64,000 nucleotides of DNA from Croceibacterium mercuriale. GTDB taxonomy: Bacteria; Pseudomonadota; Alphaproteobacteria; Sphingomonadales; Sphingomonadaceae. A program made the translations under genes and the position numbers. The notes below the pieces were generated by a model. It saw nothing but the letters and a program-made list of their open reading frames with translations. It was not told the DNA's origin and searched no databases. The stretch covers positions 69,501 through 133,500 of the forward strand of contig NZ_JTDN01000001.1 of assembly GCF_000802385.1 (NCBI RefSeq), in the 5' to 3' direction. Shown piece after piece: positions 1 to 9,065 of this stretch. Numbering within the stretch: the first letter of the stretch is position 1; each line of letters begins with the position of its first letter.

Positions 1-2
1 TA

Positions 3-266
3 TCACCACTTGCGGAAGACAGCCGCTCCGTCGCGGTAAAGGTTTCGGACCTGAACCTCACCTCGCCCTACGACCAGCGCACGCTCGCCCTGCGGGTCAA
101 CCGCGCGGCGTTCGAGGTGTGCGACATGGAGCGTGGATCGGTCCTCAACCGCACGCCATCTGCACTGAACTGCTTCGACAGCGCCCGTTCGGGTGCCCTG
201 GCGCAGCTTGACGCACGCGGTTACGCCGCCAGCGCGGCCGTGGCCGCGGCCGGCGGGTCGATCTAA
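3..266 (+). CDS. UrcA family protein, C-terminal part
   Basis: The open frame enters from the left edge and ends at the TAA at 264-266, so only the last 87 residues are visible. They match the pattern of the UrcA family of sphingomonads: a VSDLNLTSPYDQ stretch, a basic segment (LRVNRAAFEVC) and a second Cys about 20 residues later, as in the usual two-cysteine layout. UrcA proteins are small, normally exported and of unknown function. The signal peptide and start lie outside the window. The stop overlaps the stop of the convergent MFS gene by 4 nt. The family call rests on pattern recognition only. Confidence 0.7.
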   Translation, partial: SPLAEDSRSVAVKVSDLNLTSPYDQRTLALRVNRAAFEVCDMERGSVLNRTPSALNCFDSARSGALAQLDARGYAASAAVAAAGGSI

Positions 267-1525
267 CCGGCTTGCGGCGCTGGCTCCGGCATCCAATCCT
301 GCCGGATCCAGCGCCCCCCTGCCAGCAGCAGCAGCCCCGCTGCCAGGTAGAACAGCAGCGACCACAGCATCGCATGGCGTAGCGCATCGTCGCCGTAGAG
401 CGGCCGCAGGCGGTCCGCCAGCAGGCCCAGCGCCCAGGTGCCCCCCGCCAGGCCCAACAGGTTGTTGACCAGCAGGAACAGCGCGCTCGCCATCGACCGC
501 TCCGCCGCGGCGACCAGGTGCTGCACCGCCGACAGGATCGGCCCCATCCAGAAATAGCTGAGCGCCTGTGGCACCAGGAACAGGGCAAAGGCTGCGCGCC
601 AGTTGCCGCTGACGATCCCGGCGGCGAACAGCGGGGCGCTCAGCAGGAAGGCCATGCCCGGCAGCCAGGCATGCCACGCCCGGTCCCGGCGCCCCAGCCG
701 GTCACCCAGCCAGCCGCCACCCAGCACGCCGGCAATGCCCCCCAGCAGCAGCAGCCCGGCGAAGAACTGCGCGGAGCCGAGCAGGTCCAGCCCGAAGCTG
801 CGCTGCAGCACCGAAGGCAGCCAGAACACGATGCCGTAGCCCGCCATGGACGCAAGCGCCTGCGCCAGCGACAGCAGCCAGAACGACCGCCGCCGTACCA
901 GCAGCCCGGCTGTCCGGCGGAGCGAGGTGGGTGCAACCCGCGCCGCAGCAGGCCGGTCGCGCACCAGCCGCATGAAGACCGGTGCCAGCACCAGGCCCAC
1001 CGCCCCGACCACCATGAAGGCCAGCCGCCAGTCGACCAGCGCCGCAATGGTGCCGCCCGCCAGAACGCCGGCGGCCGAGCCGATGGGGATACCCAGCGAG
1101 TAGATCGCCAGCGCCCGCGCGCGTTGGTGGGACGGGAAGTATTCCCCGATCAGGGCGTAGGACGGCGCGACCCCGCCCGCTTCCCCGACGCCGACGCCCA
1201 GCCGCGCCAGGAAGATGTGCCAGAAGCCTTGCGCAGCAGCACACAGCGCCGTGCAGGCACTCCACACCACCAGCGACCAGCCGATCACCCGGGCGCGGCC
1301 GGTGCGGTCGGCCAGCGCCGACAGGGGCACGCCGCAGGTGGCATAGAGCAGGGCGAAGGCCACCCCGCCCAGCAGCCCCATCTGCGCATCGTCCAGCAGG
1401 AGGTCGCGCTGGATCGGTGCCGCCAGGATGGCGAGGATCTGCCGGTCCACGAAGTTGCAGATATAGACCAGCAGCAGCATCGCCAGAACGATGCCGGGCC
1501 GGGTGTCGCCGGTGGCTTGCCTCAT
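263..1525 (-). CDS. MFS transporter, spinster-like
   Basis: Encodes a 420-residue inner-membrane carrier with about 12 hydrophobic segments. The first helix carries NFVDRQILAIL, typical of the spinster-type major facilitator proteins common in sphingomonads, and the loop between helices 2 and 3 has the basic MFS motif (ADRTGRARVI). The substrate cannot be read from sequence; characterised relatives move lipids, sugars or organic anions. The frame is open further upstream, but the ATG at 1525 is chosen because the protein then begins just before helix 1 and the extra residues look non-coding. It follows the cyo/reg operon by about 40 nt on the same strand and could be read from it. Confidence 0.8.
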   Translation of the reverse strand: MRQATGDTRPGIVLAMLLLVYICNFVDRQILAILAAPIQRDLLLDDAQMGLLGGVAFALLYATCGVPLSALADRTGRARVIGWSLVVWSACTALCAAAQGFWHIFLARLGVGVGEAGGVAPSYALIGEYFPSHQRARALAIYSLGIPIGSAAGVLAGGTIAALVDWRLAFMVVGAVGLVLAPVFMRLVRDRPAAARVAPTSLRRTAGLLVRRRSFWLLSLAQALASMAGYGIVFWLPSVLQRSFGLDLLGSAQFFAGLLLLGGIAGVLGGGWLGDRLGRRDRAWHAWLPGMAFLLSAPLFAAGIVSGNWRAAFALFLVPQALSYFWMGPILSAVQHLVAAAERSMASALFLLVNNLLGLAGGTWALGLLADRLRPLYGDDALRHAMLWSLLFYLAAGLLLLAGGRWIRQDWMPEPAPQAG

Positions 1526-1566
1526 CGCCGCCCTCTCGCCGCTATCGCCGGGCGGGGCAAGCACCG

Positions 1567-2133
1567 TCAGCGCAGCGGCCGCTTCTCCAGCTTGCGCGCC
1601 AGGGTGCGGCGATGCATGCCCAGCCGGCGCGCCGCTTCGGAGATGTTGAAGTCGACCTCCACCAGCGTCTGGTGGATATGTTCCCATTCCACCGTCTTGA
1701 TGCTGGACTGCCGCCCGTCGACCGGCGCATCCGGATTGCCGGTGGTCAGGCCGAAGGCCCGTTCGATATCGTCGGTGTTGGCCGGCTTGGCGAGGTAGTG
1801 CGACGCGCCCAGCTTGATCGCCTCCACTGCGGTGGCGATGCTGGCGAAGCCGGTCAGCACCACGATCTGCACGTCCGGCGTGGCAGTGCGCAGCGTCTGC
1901 ACGCAGGTCAGGCCGGATGCACCGCCCAGCTTGAGATCGATCACGGCGTAGTCGGGCCGGTGCCCGGCCAGGAGATCGACCATCCCGTCATGGCTGTCCG
2001 TGCTGATCACGTGATAGCCGCGCCGTTCGAAGGACCGGCGCAGCGTTCGGGCGAAGGCGGCGTCGTCCTCCACGATCAGCAGCAGGGGCGGGATCGTGTT
2101 CCCGCTGGCGGGTGGCGGCTGGGGATCATCCAT
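1567..2133 (-). CDS. regA: Redox response regulator RegA/ActR/PrrA
   Basis: A 188-residue two-component regulator. The receiver domain covers about residues 17-130, with the acidic pair in LIVEDD, the phospho-acceptor Asp66 (AVIDLKLGG) and the conserved Lys in LAKPAN. A short linker leads to a Fis-type helix-turn-helix (ISEAARRLGMHRRTLARKL) at the C-terminus, the hallmark of the RegA/ActR/PrrA family. These proteins control oxidases, electron carriers and other redox genes in alphaproteobacteria. The ATG at 2133 overlaps the end of regB by 8 nt, so the pair is translationally coupled. Last gene of the cyo operon, which makes that operon a likely target. Confidence 0.9.
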   Translation of the reverse strand: MDDPQPPPASGNTIPPLLLIVEDDAAFARTLRRSFERRGYHVISTDSHDGMVDLLAGHRPDYAVIDLKLGGASGLTCVQTLRTATPDVQIVVLTGFASIATAVEAIKLGASHYLAKPANTDDIERAFGLTTGNPDAPVDGRQSSIKTVEWEHIHQTLVEVDFNISEAARRLGMHRRTLARKLEKRPLR

Positions 2134-3472
2134 CGACGGATAGATCGTGGCCGGTCGGGGCAAGCGCAACCAGCGGGATCTCCATGCGGACGGTGGCACC
2201 GCCTTCGGGATTGTTGCGTGCGCTGGCCGCTCCGCCCATTTTCCGCAGCACGTTCACCAGCAGGAACAGCCCGACGCCGCCGCCGGCCCGCCCCTTGGTG
2301 GAATGGTACGGCCGGCCGAAGGATTGCAGCATCGCGGGGTCGAAGCCGGGGCCGCGATCGGACACTTCCAGCACCAGCTGGCCCCGTGCCCGCAAGGCGG
2401 TGAGGCCGACCCAGTCGGGCGATACCTCCACCGCATTGTCGATCGCATTGCCGATCACCTGCCGCAAGGCAGGGTCGGCGATGATCGGCACGTCCGGCTG
2501 GCCGAAATGGTCGGCAAAGGCCAGCTCGGCCGGCATCCGGCCGGTGGCGTTGCTGCGCCATTCGGCGACGATCGCCTGCAGGAAGGCGCGCACGCTGGTG
2601 AACTCCGTCACCGTGCCGCGCGCCTCGCCCGCGGCCATCAGGATGGAGCTGACGATCGCCTTGCAGCGCTGCACCGCGGCCTCCATGTCGGCCAGATCCT
2701 CCTGCAGATCCTCCTCCGCCGCCAGCTGCGGCAGGCGGCGCCAGTCGCCGATCAGCACCGCCAGCGAGGCCAGCGGGGTGCCCAGCTCGTGCGCCGCGCC
2801 GGAGGCGAGCAGGCCCATGCGCACGATGTGATCGTCCTCCGCCGCGCGTTGCCGCACCTGCGCCAGCGCGGCGTCACGTTCCGTCAGGTTGCGCGCCGTG
2901 CGGGTGACGAAGACCAGCAGCAGCACGGCGATCAGCGCGAAGCAGACGAAGCTGCCCCGAAGGTAGAGCTGCAGCGGATCGGCTGCATAAGGCGCGGGCA
3001 GGGGGAGCGGCTTCGTCCACAGCGATTGCGCCAGCAGCGTTGCCAGGGTTGCGACCGCGACCGCCCAGGCGGCGCGTTGCGACAGCAGGATCGCGCCCAG
3101 CACCACCTGCAGCAGGAACAGCGGCGCGAAGGGATTGGCGATGCCGCCGGTGAAATGCAGCTGCCAGGCCAGCACCGCGACATCCAGCAGCAGCGCCAGT
3201 GTCAGCTCGCGATTGGTGACGTCGCGCCGGCGGCGCAGCAGCGGCAGGCTGAGCAGGTTGACCGCCACCAGCAGCAGCACCGCGGCCAGCAGCGGCACCA
3301 GCGGCAGCGCGATGCCCAGGACCGACCGGACGACCTCGATCGTGATCAGCTGGCCCCCGACCGCGAACCAGCGCAGCTGGATCAGCAGCAGCAGGTTGCG
3401 ACGGCCGGCATCCGCCGGCGCGTCGGCCGGCAGCAGGTCAGCCTGGAGGGTGGTCACGGCCATGACGGGCAT
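2126..3472 (-). CDS. regB: Redox sensor histidine kinase RegB/ActS
   Basis: A 448-residue membrane kinase with six hydrophobic segments in residues 25-190. Three signatures identify RegB/ActS/PrrB: the ubiquinone-binding motif GGIANPF at 109-115, the H-box GAAHELGTPL with phospho-acceptor His228, and the redox box with Cys270 (VQRCKAIV). A C-terminal ATPase domain has N, G1 (DRGPGFD) and G2 (GGGVGLFL) boxes. In the family the kinase responds to quinone redox state and to oxidation of the Cys. It sits between surf1 and regA in a quinol oxidase operon, so the sensor is made with the enzyme that oxidises its signal. Confidence 0.92.
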   Translation of the reverse strand: MPVMAVTTLQADLLPADAPADAGRRNLLLLIQLRWFAVGGQLITIEVVRSVLGIALPLVPLLAAVLLLVAVNLLSLPLLRRRRDVTNRELTLALLLDVAVLAWQLHFTGGIANPFAPLFLLQVVLGAILLSQRAAWAVAVATLATLLAQSLWTKPLPLPAPYAADPLQLYLRGSFVCFALIAVLLLVFVTRTARNLTERDAALAQVRQRAAEDDHIVRMGLLASGAAHELGTPLASLAVLIGDWRRLPQLAAEEDLQEDLADMEAAVQRCKAIVSSILMAAGEARGTVTEFTSVRAFLQAIVAEWRSNATGRMPAELAFADHFGQPDVPIIADPALRQVIGNAIDNAVEVSPDWVGLTALRARGQLVLEVSDRGPGFDPAMLQSFGRPYHSTKGRAGGGVGLFLLVNVLRKMGGAASARNNPEGGATVRMEIPLVALAPTGHDLSVDG

Positions 3473-3481
3473 GTGACCCTA

Positions 3482-4222
3482 TCAGCGTGACAGGTGCAAC
3501 ACCCGCCACGCTGCGAACAGGCACAAGGCTGCCAGCGCGGCCCAGGTCAGCGCGTAGGGCAGGTGATTGTCGGGGAAGCTGAGCACGGTCAGCCCGCCGG
3601 CCGGATAGCCGCCGGGATTGGCGGTGGCGTCCGCATCGATGAAGTAGGGGGCGGCTGCGCCGAGGCCCTGCGCCCGCGCGATCGCCGGCACATCGCGGGA
3701 GAACCAGCGGCTGGCGGCGGGATCGTTGCTGCGCAGGAAGCCGCCATCCGGTTCGGTCACGCGCAGCAGGCCGGTAACGGTGACAGGCCCGGCGGTGTTG
3801 CCGGCGGCGCGGGTGGCGGGCGCGCGCTGCTCCCGCGGGACGAAGCCGCGATTGACCAGCACGGTGAAGCCGCGATCGGTCACCAGCGGCGTCATGACCC
3901 AGAAGCCGCCGCCCAGGTCGGTGACGGCCTGGACCAGCGCCTCGCGGTCATGGCGGAAGGTGCCGGTGGCGGTCACCCGGCGATAGACGTCATCCGTTTC
4001 GGTGATGGCGGGCCAGCGGTCGGGACCGGGGGCGGGGACCGGAGCGGCGGTCGAGCGCGTCTCCGCTGCATGGATCAGCTGGTGCTTCCATTCGCGCCGC
4101 TGCACCTGCCAGATGGCGAGTGCGATACAAATGGCGGCGAGCAGGATGGCGATGCCCGCCAGCAGCCACTGGCTGCCCCGCCGGGCGCGCGCCGACGGGG
4201 ATGTGGGGGGACGGTCGATCAT
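3482..4222 (-). CDS. SURF1 family oxidase assembly protein
   Basis: Encodes 246 residues with one membrane helix near the N-terminus (about 18-40) and one near the C-terminus (about 218-240), flanking a periplasmic domain, which is the SURF1 topology. Recognisable family features are the first-helix end IWQVQRREWK, the RRVTATGTF strand and LVNRGFVPRE. SURF1 proteins help deliver or insert heme into subunit I of heme-copper oxidases. It lies 19 nt after cyoD and 9 nt before regB on the same strand, so it most likely serves this bo3-type oxidase. Many cyo operons lack it, but alphaproteobacterial ones often carry it. Confidence 0.88.
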   Translation of the reverse strand: MIDRPPTSPSARARRGSQWLLAGIAILLAAICIALAIWQVQRREWKHQLIHAAETRSTAAPVPAPGPDRWPAITETDDVYRRVTATGTFRHDREALVQAVTDLGGGFWVMTPLVTDRGFTVLVNRGFVPREQRAPATRAAGNTAGPVTVTGLLRVTEPDGGFLRSNDPAASRWFSRDVPAIARAQGLGAAAPYFIDADATANPGGYPAGGLTVLSFPDNHLPYALTWAALAALCLFAAWRVLHLSR

Positions 4223-4241
4223 GCCCGGCCCCCGACCGTCA

Positions 4242-4712
4242 TCATGGGACCTGCGACAGCTCGTGCGCCTGCGGCATCATGTTGGTGTGCAGGTGGCTCA
4301 TGACCCACAGCGAACCCGACAGCATGATGACCACCACGATGATGGTGAACACCAGCGTCGACAGCGACCAGCCGCCTTCCGCCTTCGCATTCATGTGCAG
4401 GAAGAAGACCATGTGCACCACGATCTGCATGATCGCGAACACGGTGATGATCGCGGCGGTCGCCGCGGCGGAGAAGGTGCCGGCCATGACCAGCCAGAAC
4501 GGGATGGCGGTCAGGATCACGGACAGGGTGAAACCGATGACGTAGTCGCGCATGGTGGCATGCGGCAGTTCCGCCACGGCGTGGCCATCATGCTGGCCGC
4601 CATGATGCGCCCCGTGGCCGCCCTCGTGCCCGGTTTCGGTCGCTGCCGGCAACGCGCCGTCCGGCTTGAGGTCCGGATGGGACAGGTCGGCGGTCTGGTC
4701 GTGCGAGCTCAT
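4242..4712 (-). CDS. cyoD: Cytochrome o ubiquinol oxidase subunit IV
   Basis: A 156-residue protein with a His-rich hydrophilic N-terminal stretch (roughly residues 28-50, with GGHGAHHGG) followed by three membrane helices. The core matches CyoD, including the helix end [13 protein letters not shown]. Subunit IV is a small accessory subunit that helps assemble the oxidase. The ATG at 4712 overlaps the cyoC stop in an ATGA. At 156 residues it is longer than E. coli CyoD (about 109); the extra length is the N-terminal His/Gly segment, which could bind metal, although that is only a guess. Confidence 0.9.
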   Translation of the reverse strand: MSSHDQTADLSHPDLKPDGALPAATETGHEGGHGAHHGGQHDGHAVAELPHATMRDYVIGFTLSVILTAIPFWLVMAGTFSAAATAAIITVFAIMQIVVHMVFFLHMNAKAEGGWSLSTLVFTIIVVVIMLSGSLWVMSHLHTNMMPQAHELSQVP

Positions 4713-5371
4713 CGCAGCATCCCCATCAGATAGACAACGGTGAAGACGCCGATCCACACGACATCCAGGAAGTGCCAGAACATGCTGAGGCAGGCGACCC
4801 GGCGCTGGTTGGCCGGGACCAGGCCGCGCTTGTTCAGCTGCACGATCAGCGTGACCAGCCAGATCAGGCCGAAGGTGACGTGCAGGCCGTGCGTGCCGAC
4901 CAGCGTGAAGAAGGACGACAGGAAGGCGCTGCGCTGCGGGCCGGCACCGATGTGGATCAGGTGCTGGAACTCGTACAGCTCGATCCCCAGGAAGGCGAGG
5001 CCGAACAGGCCGGTGACCGCCAGCCAGCCCTGCGTCGCGCGCAGCCTGTTCGCCTGCATCGACAGCATGGCGAAGCCATAGGTGATGGAGGAGAACAGCA
5101 GCATGGCCGTGTTCACCGCGATCAGCGGCAGTTCGAACAGGTCGCGCGGGCCCGGCCCGGCGGCGTAGTTGCCGCCGAGCACGCCATAGGTGGCGAACAG
5201 GATCGCGAAGATCAGGCAGTCGCTCATCAGGTAGATCCAGAAGCCCAGCATGGTGCTGTAGCCTTCGGGATGGCTGTGTTCGTCCACCTCGTAGAAGCGG
5301 ATGGGCTGGCCTTCGACCGTTTCGGTGTGGGGGGCGTCGGGTACGTCGATGCCCCAGTCGGTGGTGCTCAT
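4709..5371 (-). CDS. cyoC: Cytochrome o ubiquinol oxidase subunit III
   Basis: A 220-residue member of the heme-copper oxidase subunit III family with five membrane helices, as in CyoC (cytochrome c oxidase subunit III has seven). Conserved landmarks are [14 protein letters not shown] in the first helix, the Glu-bearing [12 protein letters not shown], and the C-terminal [11 protein letters not shown]. It forms part of the proton-pumping bo3 complex in the cytoplasmic membrane. Start at the ATG at 5371, 5 nt after cyoB ends. The stop overlaps cyoD by 4 nt. Confidence 0.94.
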   Translation of the reverse strand: MSTTDWGIDVPDAPHTETVEGQPIRFYEVDEHSHPEGYSTMLGFWIYLMSDCLIFAILFATYGVLGGNYAAGPGPRDLFELPLIAVNTAMLLFSSITYGFAMLSMQANRLRATQGWLAVTGLFGLAFLGIELYEFQHLIHIGAGPQRSAFLSSFFTLVGTHGLHVTFGLIWLVTLIVQLNKRGLVPANQRRVACLSMFWHFLDVVWIGVFTVVYLMGMLR

Positions 5372-5376
5372 CGCAG

Positions 5377-7410
5377 CTATGCTCCTGCCGCCTGCGTCTC
5401 CCGCGCGCGCACCGCATCAAGCTGGCGCGAGCGGGCTTCCTCCACCTCCGCCACATGGGCGGCGGGGATGTGGAAGTCGCGGTCGTAATTGAAGGTGTGG
5501 TAGATGGCGTAGCTGATCAGGCTCACCAGGCTGAGACCGGCCAGCCACCAGATGTGCCACACCAGTGCAAAGCCCATCACCAGGCTGATCCCCGCCAGGA
5601 TCACGCCCGAGCCGGTGCTGCGCGGCATGTGGATGTCGCGGAACCCGGTGACGGGGCGGTCATGGTGACGGTTCTTCATGTCGTACCACGCGTCCAGGTC
5701 ATGGATGTTGGGGGTGAAGGCGAAGTTGTATTCCGGCGGCGGGCTGCTGGTTGCCCATTCCAGGGTGCGGCCGTTCCACGGATCGCCGCTCTCGTCGACG
5801 AGCTCCTCGCGCTTCCAGATGCTGACGGCGAACTGCACCAGCATGGCGCCGATGCCGGCCGCGATCATGGCCGCGCCGATGCCCGCGATCACGAACCAGA
5901 TCTGCAGGTCCGGATCGTCGAACACGCGCATCCGGCGGGTCACGCCCATCAGGCCCATGACGTAGAGCGGCATGAACGCCACCCAGAAGCCGGGGACCCA
6001 GAACCAGAAGCTGACCTTGCCCCAGAAGCTGTTCAGCTTGAAGCCGAAGGCCTTGGGCCACCAGAAGTTGATCGCCGCGAAGACGCCGAACAGCACGCCG
6101 CCGATGATCACGTTGTGGAAGTGGGCGATCAGGAACAGCGAGTTGTGCAGCACGAAGTCCGCCGGCGGCACCGCCAGCAGCACGCCCGTCATGCCGCCCA
6201 CGGTGAAGGTCAGCATGAACGCGACGGTCCACATCATCGGCAGTTCGTAGCGGATGCGCCCGCGATACATGGTGAACAGCCAGTTGAAGAGCTTGGCACC
6301 CGTCGGGATCGAGATGATCATGGTGGTGATGCCGAAGAAGCTGTTCACCGAAGCACCGCTACCCATGGTGAAGAAGTGGTGCAGCCACACCAGGTAGCTC
6401 AGGATCATGATGACGATCGTGGCGTAGACCATGGAGGTATAGCCGAACAGGCGCTTGCCGCTGAAGGTGCTGGTGACTTCGCTGAAGACGCCGAACAGCG
6501 GCAGGATCAGGATGTACACCTCCGGGTGGCCCCAGATCCAGATCAGGTTCACGTACATCATGGCGCTGCCGCCGAAGTCGTTCGTGAAGAAGTTGGTGCC
6601 GACATACCGGTCCAGGCTCAGCAACGCGAGCACGGCGGTCAGCACGGGGAAGGACGCCACGATCAGGATGTTGGTGCACAGGCTGGTCCAGGTGAAGATC
6701 GGCATCTTCATCAGGCCCATGCCGGGTGCGCGCAGCTTCAGGATGGTGACGATCAGGTTGATGCCCGACAGCGTCGTGCCGACGCCCGCGATCTGCAGCG
6801 ACCACAGGTAGTAGTCGACACCCACATTGGGACTGTACGCGATGCCCGACAGCGGCGGGTAGGCCAGCCAGCCGGTCTGCGCGAACTCGCCGATGAACAG
6901 GCTCATCATCACCAGCACCGCGCCGGCCGTTGTCATCCAGAAGCTGAAATTGTTCAGGAACGGGAAGCTGACGTCACGCGCGCCGATCTGCAGCGGCACG
7001 ACATAGTTCATCAGCCCGGTCACGAACGGCATCGCCACGAAGAAGATCATGATGACGCCGTGGGCGGTGAACACCTGGTCGTAATGGTGCGCGTTCAGGT
7101 ATCCTTCGGACCCGTTGAAGGCGATCGCCTGCTGGATGCGCATCATGATGGCATCGGCAAAGCCGCGCAGGAACATGACCAGGCCCAGCACCATGTACAT
7201 GATGCCGATCTTCTTGTGGTCCACGCTGGTGAACCACTCGTTCCACAGATAGCCCCACAGGCGGAACTTGGTCAGCAGCGCCAGCAGCGCCACGCCGCCG
7301 ACGGCGACCATGCCGAAGGTCGCGATCAGGATCGGCTCGTGCAGCGGGATCGCTTCGAGCGAGAGGCGGCCCAGGATGGGGCCGACTTCGGGTGCGGGAT
7401 GGGGGGTCAT
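5377..7410 (-). CDS. cyoB: Cytochrome o ubiquinol oxidase subunit I
   Basis: A 677-residue heme-copper oxidase catalytic subunit. Seen in sequence: the heme and CuB ligands in [22 protein letters not shown] (with the cross-linked His-Tyr pair), HHFF, and HFHNV, plus the K-channel Lys in PTGAKLFNW. The quinol-site residues of CyoB are present ([10 protein letters not shown] and the His of the HHYDQ segment), which points to ubiquinol rather than cytochrome c as donor. It reduces O2 to water and pumps protons. Its ATG overlaps the stop of the small upstream gene in an ATGA, so the two are coupled. No cyoE (heme O synthase) is found in the window. Confidence 0.96.
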   Translation of the reverse strand: MTPHPAPEVGPILGRLSLEAIPLHEPILIATFGMVAVGGVALLALLTKFRLWGYLWNEWFTSVDHKKIGIMYMVLGLVMFLRGFADAIMMRIQQAIAFNGSEGYLNAHHYDQVFTAHGVIMIFFVAMPFVTGLMNYVVPLQIGARDVSFPFLNNFSFWMTTAGAVLVMMSLFIGEFAQTGWLAYPPLSGIAYSPNVGVDYYLWSLQIAGVGTTLSGINLIVTILKLRAPGMGLMKMPIFTWTSLCTNILIVASFPVLTAVLALLSLDRYVGTNFFTNDFGGSAMMYVNLIWIWGHPEVYILILPLFGVFSEVTSTFSGKRLFGYTSMVYATIVIMILSYLVWLHHFFTMGSGASVNSFFGITTMIISIPTGAKLFNWLFTMYRGRIRYELPMMWTVAFMLTFTVGGMTGVLLAVPPADFVLHNSLFLIAHFHNVIIGGVLFGVFAAINFWWPKAFGFKLNSFWGKVSFWFWVPGFWVAFMPLYVMGLMGVTRRMRVFDDPDLQIWFVIAGIGAAMIAAGIGAMLVQFAVSIWKREELVDESGDPWNGRTLEWATSSPPPEYNFAFTPNIHDLDAWYDMKNRHHDRPVTGFRDIHMPRSTGSGVILAGISLVMGFALVWHIWWLAGLSLVSLISYAIYHTFNYDRDFHIPAAHVAEVEEARSRQLDAVRARETQAAGA

Positions 7411-7682
7411 GGCTGCGTCTGGTCGCTCTGTGTCAGGTCGGCGGGGACGCCCCGATCGGGTTCGGGCACGTCGTTACGGTCGACGAAATTGGGTGGCGTG
7501 TGCTCGGTATTGCGGGTCTGGCCGGTGGCCACGTCCTCGCTCACCTCGGTTGCATGCCAGATGTTCATGCCGACGAAGACGACCGCGCCCGTGATGGCGA
7601 ACAGCGCCACGACCAGCACGGCGGCACGGCCCAGCTTGCGTGAACTGGGCTGGGGCGAGCCGGGGGGTGATTGCTTGTCCAT
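7407..7682 (-). CDS. Small single-helix membrane protein between cyoA and cyoB
   Basis: A 91-residue protein: a short Pro/Ser-rich cytoplasmic start, one hydrophobic helix (about residues 18-42, ending GMNIWHATE), and a hydrophilic acidic tail of about 45 residues rich in Asp, Thr and Pro, likely periplasmic. It matches no oxidase subunit I know. It lies 20 nt after cyoA, and its TGA overlaps the cyoB ATG, so cyoB translation is probably coupled to it. Position suggests an assembly factor or accessory subunit of the quinol oxidase; this is inference from location only. Confidence 0.75.
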   Translation of the reverse strand: MDKQSPPGSPQPSSRKLGRAAVLVVALFAITGAVVFVGMNIWHATEVSEDVATGQTRNTEHTPPNFVDRNDVPEPDRGVPADLTQSDQTQP

Positions 7683-7702
7683 GGTACGTTGTCTTCCCAG
7701 GA

Positions 7703-8875
7703 TTACAGGAACGCGGCGGCGAGCGTCGCCGGCCGCGACAGGCCCGCGCCGGTCAGCGGGGCGACATTCACGGGATCGAGCAGGCCGCCCTTGACCGGGT
7801 CGAGCTGCGCCAGGCAGGTCGCCTGGACGTAGCGCGAGCCGGATGCCAGCAGCACGCTGTCCCCACCCGCGCTGCCGCGACCGCCGAACTTGTCGTAGGC
7901 CAGGCGGCGGACATTGTGGATGCCGGCGATGCCCAGGCCGCCACGCTCGTCGATCGCCATCATCTCGTGCGCGCACATCTTGTCGGTATCGACGCACATG
8001 TTGACCACCAGGTCGAACAGCTGCGGCTCCACGGCCGAGAAGTACATCGGCGGCACCTTCTCGCTCGGCCGCTCCAGCGCCAGGTAAGCGGCGCGGGTCA
8101 GCTGCCCGGAGCTGGCGCGTACCTCGGCAACCCAGCGGTCGAACTCGCCCGCCGGCATGCTGCGGGCGGCGAAGCGCATGTTGGAGAAGCCGGCACCCGA
8201 ATAGTTGGCGGAGAAGCCGGTGAACTCGCCCGGCTGGTCGAACTCGCCATGCAGCTTGGTCTCCATGCCCGGCATGGCGTAGATCTGCCCTGCCAGCGCC
8301 GGGATGTAGAAGCTGTTCATCACGGACGAGCCGGAGATGCGGAAGCTGATCGGCCGGTCGATCGGGGCGGCGAACTCGTTCACCGTCGCGATGCCCAGTT
8401 CAGGGTAGATGAACAGCCACTTCCAGTCGAGCGCCACCACCTGCACCTCCATGGGGGCGGCGGCTTCCTGCCCCGGCCCGAGCGGCGAGTCCGATCCGCC
8501 GGAGGTCAGCGGACGATAGGGATCGAGCAGGTGGGTGCTGACCCAGGTCAGCGCGCCGAGGCAGATGATGATCATCAGCGGCGCGGCCCAGATCAGCAGC
8601 TCCAGATGCGTCGAATGGTCCCAGTCGGGCGCATATTTCGCCTGCGTGTTCGCGGCGCGATATTTCCACGCGAACCAGGCGGTCGCGGCCATGACCGGTG
8701 CCACGATCAGCAGCATCAGCAGAGTGGATATGACCACCAGATTGCCCTGCTGCCGGGCGATGTCGCCCGCAGGATCAAGCACGATCAGCTCACCGCAACC
8801 TGCCAGCAAGGGCAGGGCTGCGAGCACGGGCAGGGCACGACGGATAAGGCGGCCAGCGTTCGGATTCGTAGGCAT
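7703..8875 (-). CDS. cyoA: Cytochrome o ubiquinol oxidase subunit II
   Basis: A 390-residue protein starting with a lipoprotein signal peptide whose lipobox is LAGC (about residues 23-26), two membrane helices, and a periplasmic cupredoxin-like domain. The CuA ligands of cytochrome c oxidase are absent, as expected for a quinol oxidase; VQVVALDWKWLFIYPE and IDRPISFRISGSSVMNSFY are typical CyoA. It is about 75 residues longer than E. coli CyoA because of a C-terminal extension with a Cys pair (MCVDTDKMC) and a later Cys. The ATG at 8875 is chosen because the signal peptide follows directly. First gene of the operon; the divergent MFS gene starts 190 nt away. Confidence 0.93.
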   Translation of the reverse strand: MPTNPNAGRLIRRALPVLAALPLLAGCGELIVLDPAGDIARQQGNLVVISTLLMLLIVAPVMAATAWFAWKYRAANTQAKYAPDWDHSTHLELLIWAAPLMIIICLGALTWVSTHLLDPYRPLTSGGSDSPLGPGQEAAAPMEVQVVALDWKWLFIYPELGIATVNEFAAPIDRPISFRISGSSVMNSFYIPALAGQIYAMPGMETKLHGEFDQPGEFTGFSANYSGAGFSNMRFAARSMPAGEFDRWVAEVRASSGQLTRAAYLALERPSEKVPPMYFSAVEPQLFDLVVNMCVDTDKMCAHEMMAIDERGGLGIAGIHNVRRLAYDKFGGRGSAGGDSVLLASGSRYVQATCLAQLDPVKGGLLDPVNVAPLTGAGLSRPATLAAAFL

Positions 8876-9065
8876 GGTTCGGCGCCTACACCGATGATGT
8901 TGCATTGCACATAGGGCAATTTGTCCAATCCACACCGCGGGATGAGGCGGGCAAATGGCATCATTACTCCGCTCGCTATCGCAGTGCAGCAATGCCGATT
9001 GCATCCTGGCGTTTGCCGGGTAAAGGCGGGCGGTCCAAGCAGCTGCAGGAACAAGAGGGATCAAC
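8876..9065. promoter_or_regulatory. Divergent intergenic region of the cyo operon and an MFS gene
   Basis: 190 nt separate the start of cyoA (minus) from the next plus-strand gene, so both promoters should lie here. A short perfect inverted repeat, GCAAT-N4-ATTGC, sits at 8989-9002. I could not assign convincing -35/-10 elements, nor a RegA site, whose consensus is loose. A purine-rich ribosome binding site (AAGAGGGA) precedes the plus-strand gene. Confidence 0.45.

Noticed and set aside
8989-9002. GCAAT-N4-ATTGC as an FNR-type site in the cyo promoter region
   Set aside because: The spacing resembles an FNR box, but the half-sites differ from TTGAT/ATCAA, and a 5-bp repeat is expected by chance.
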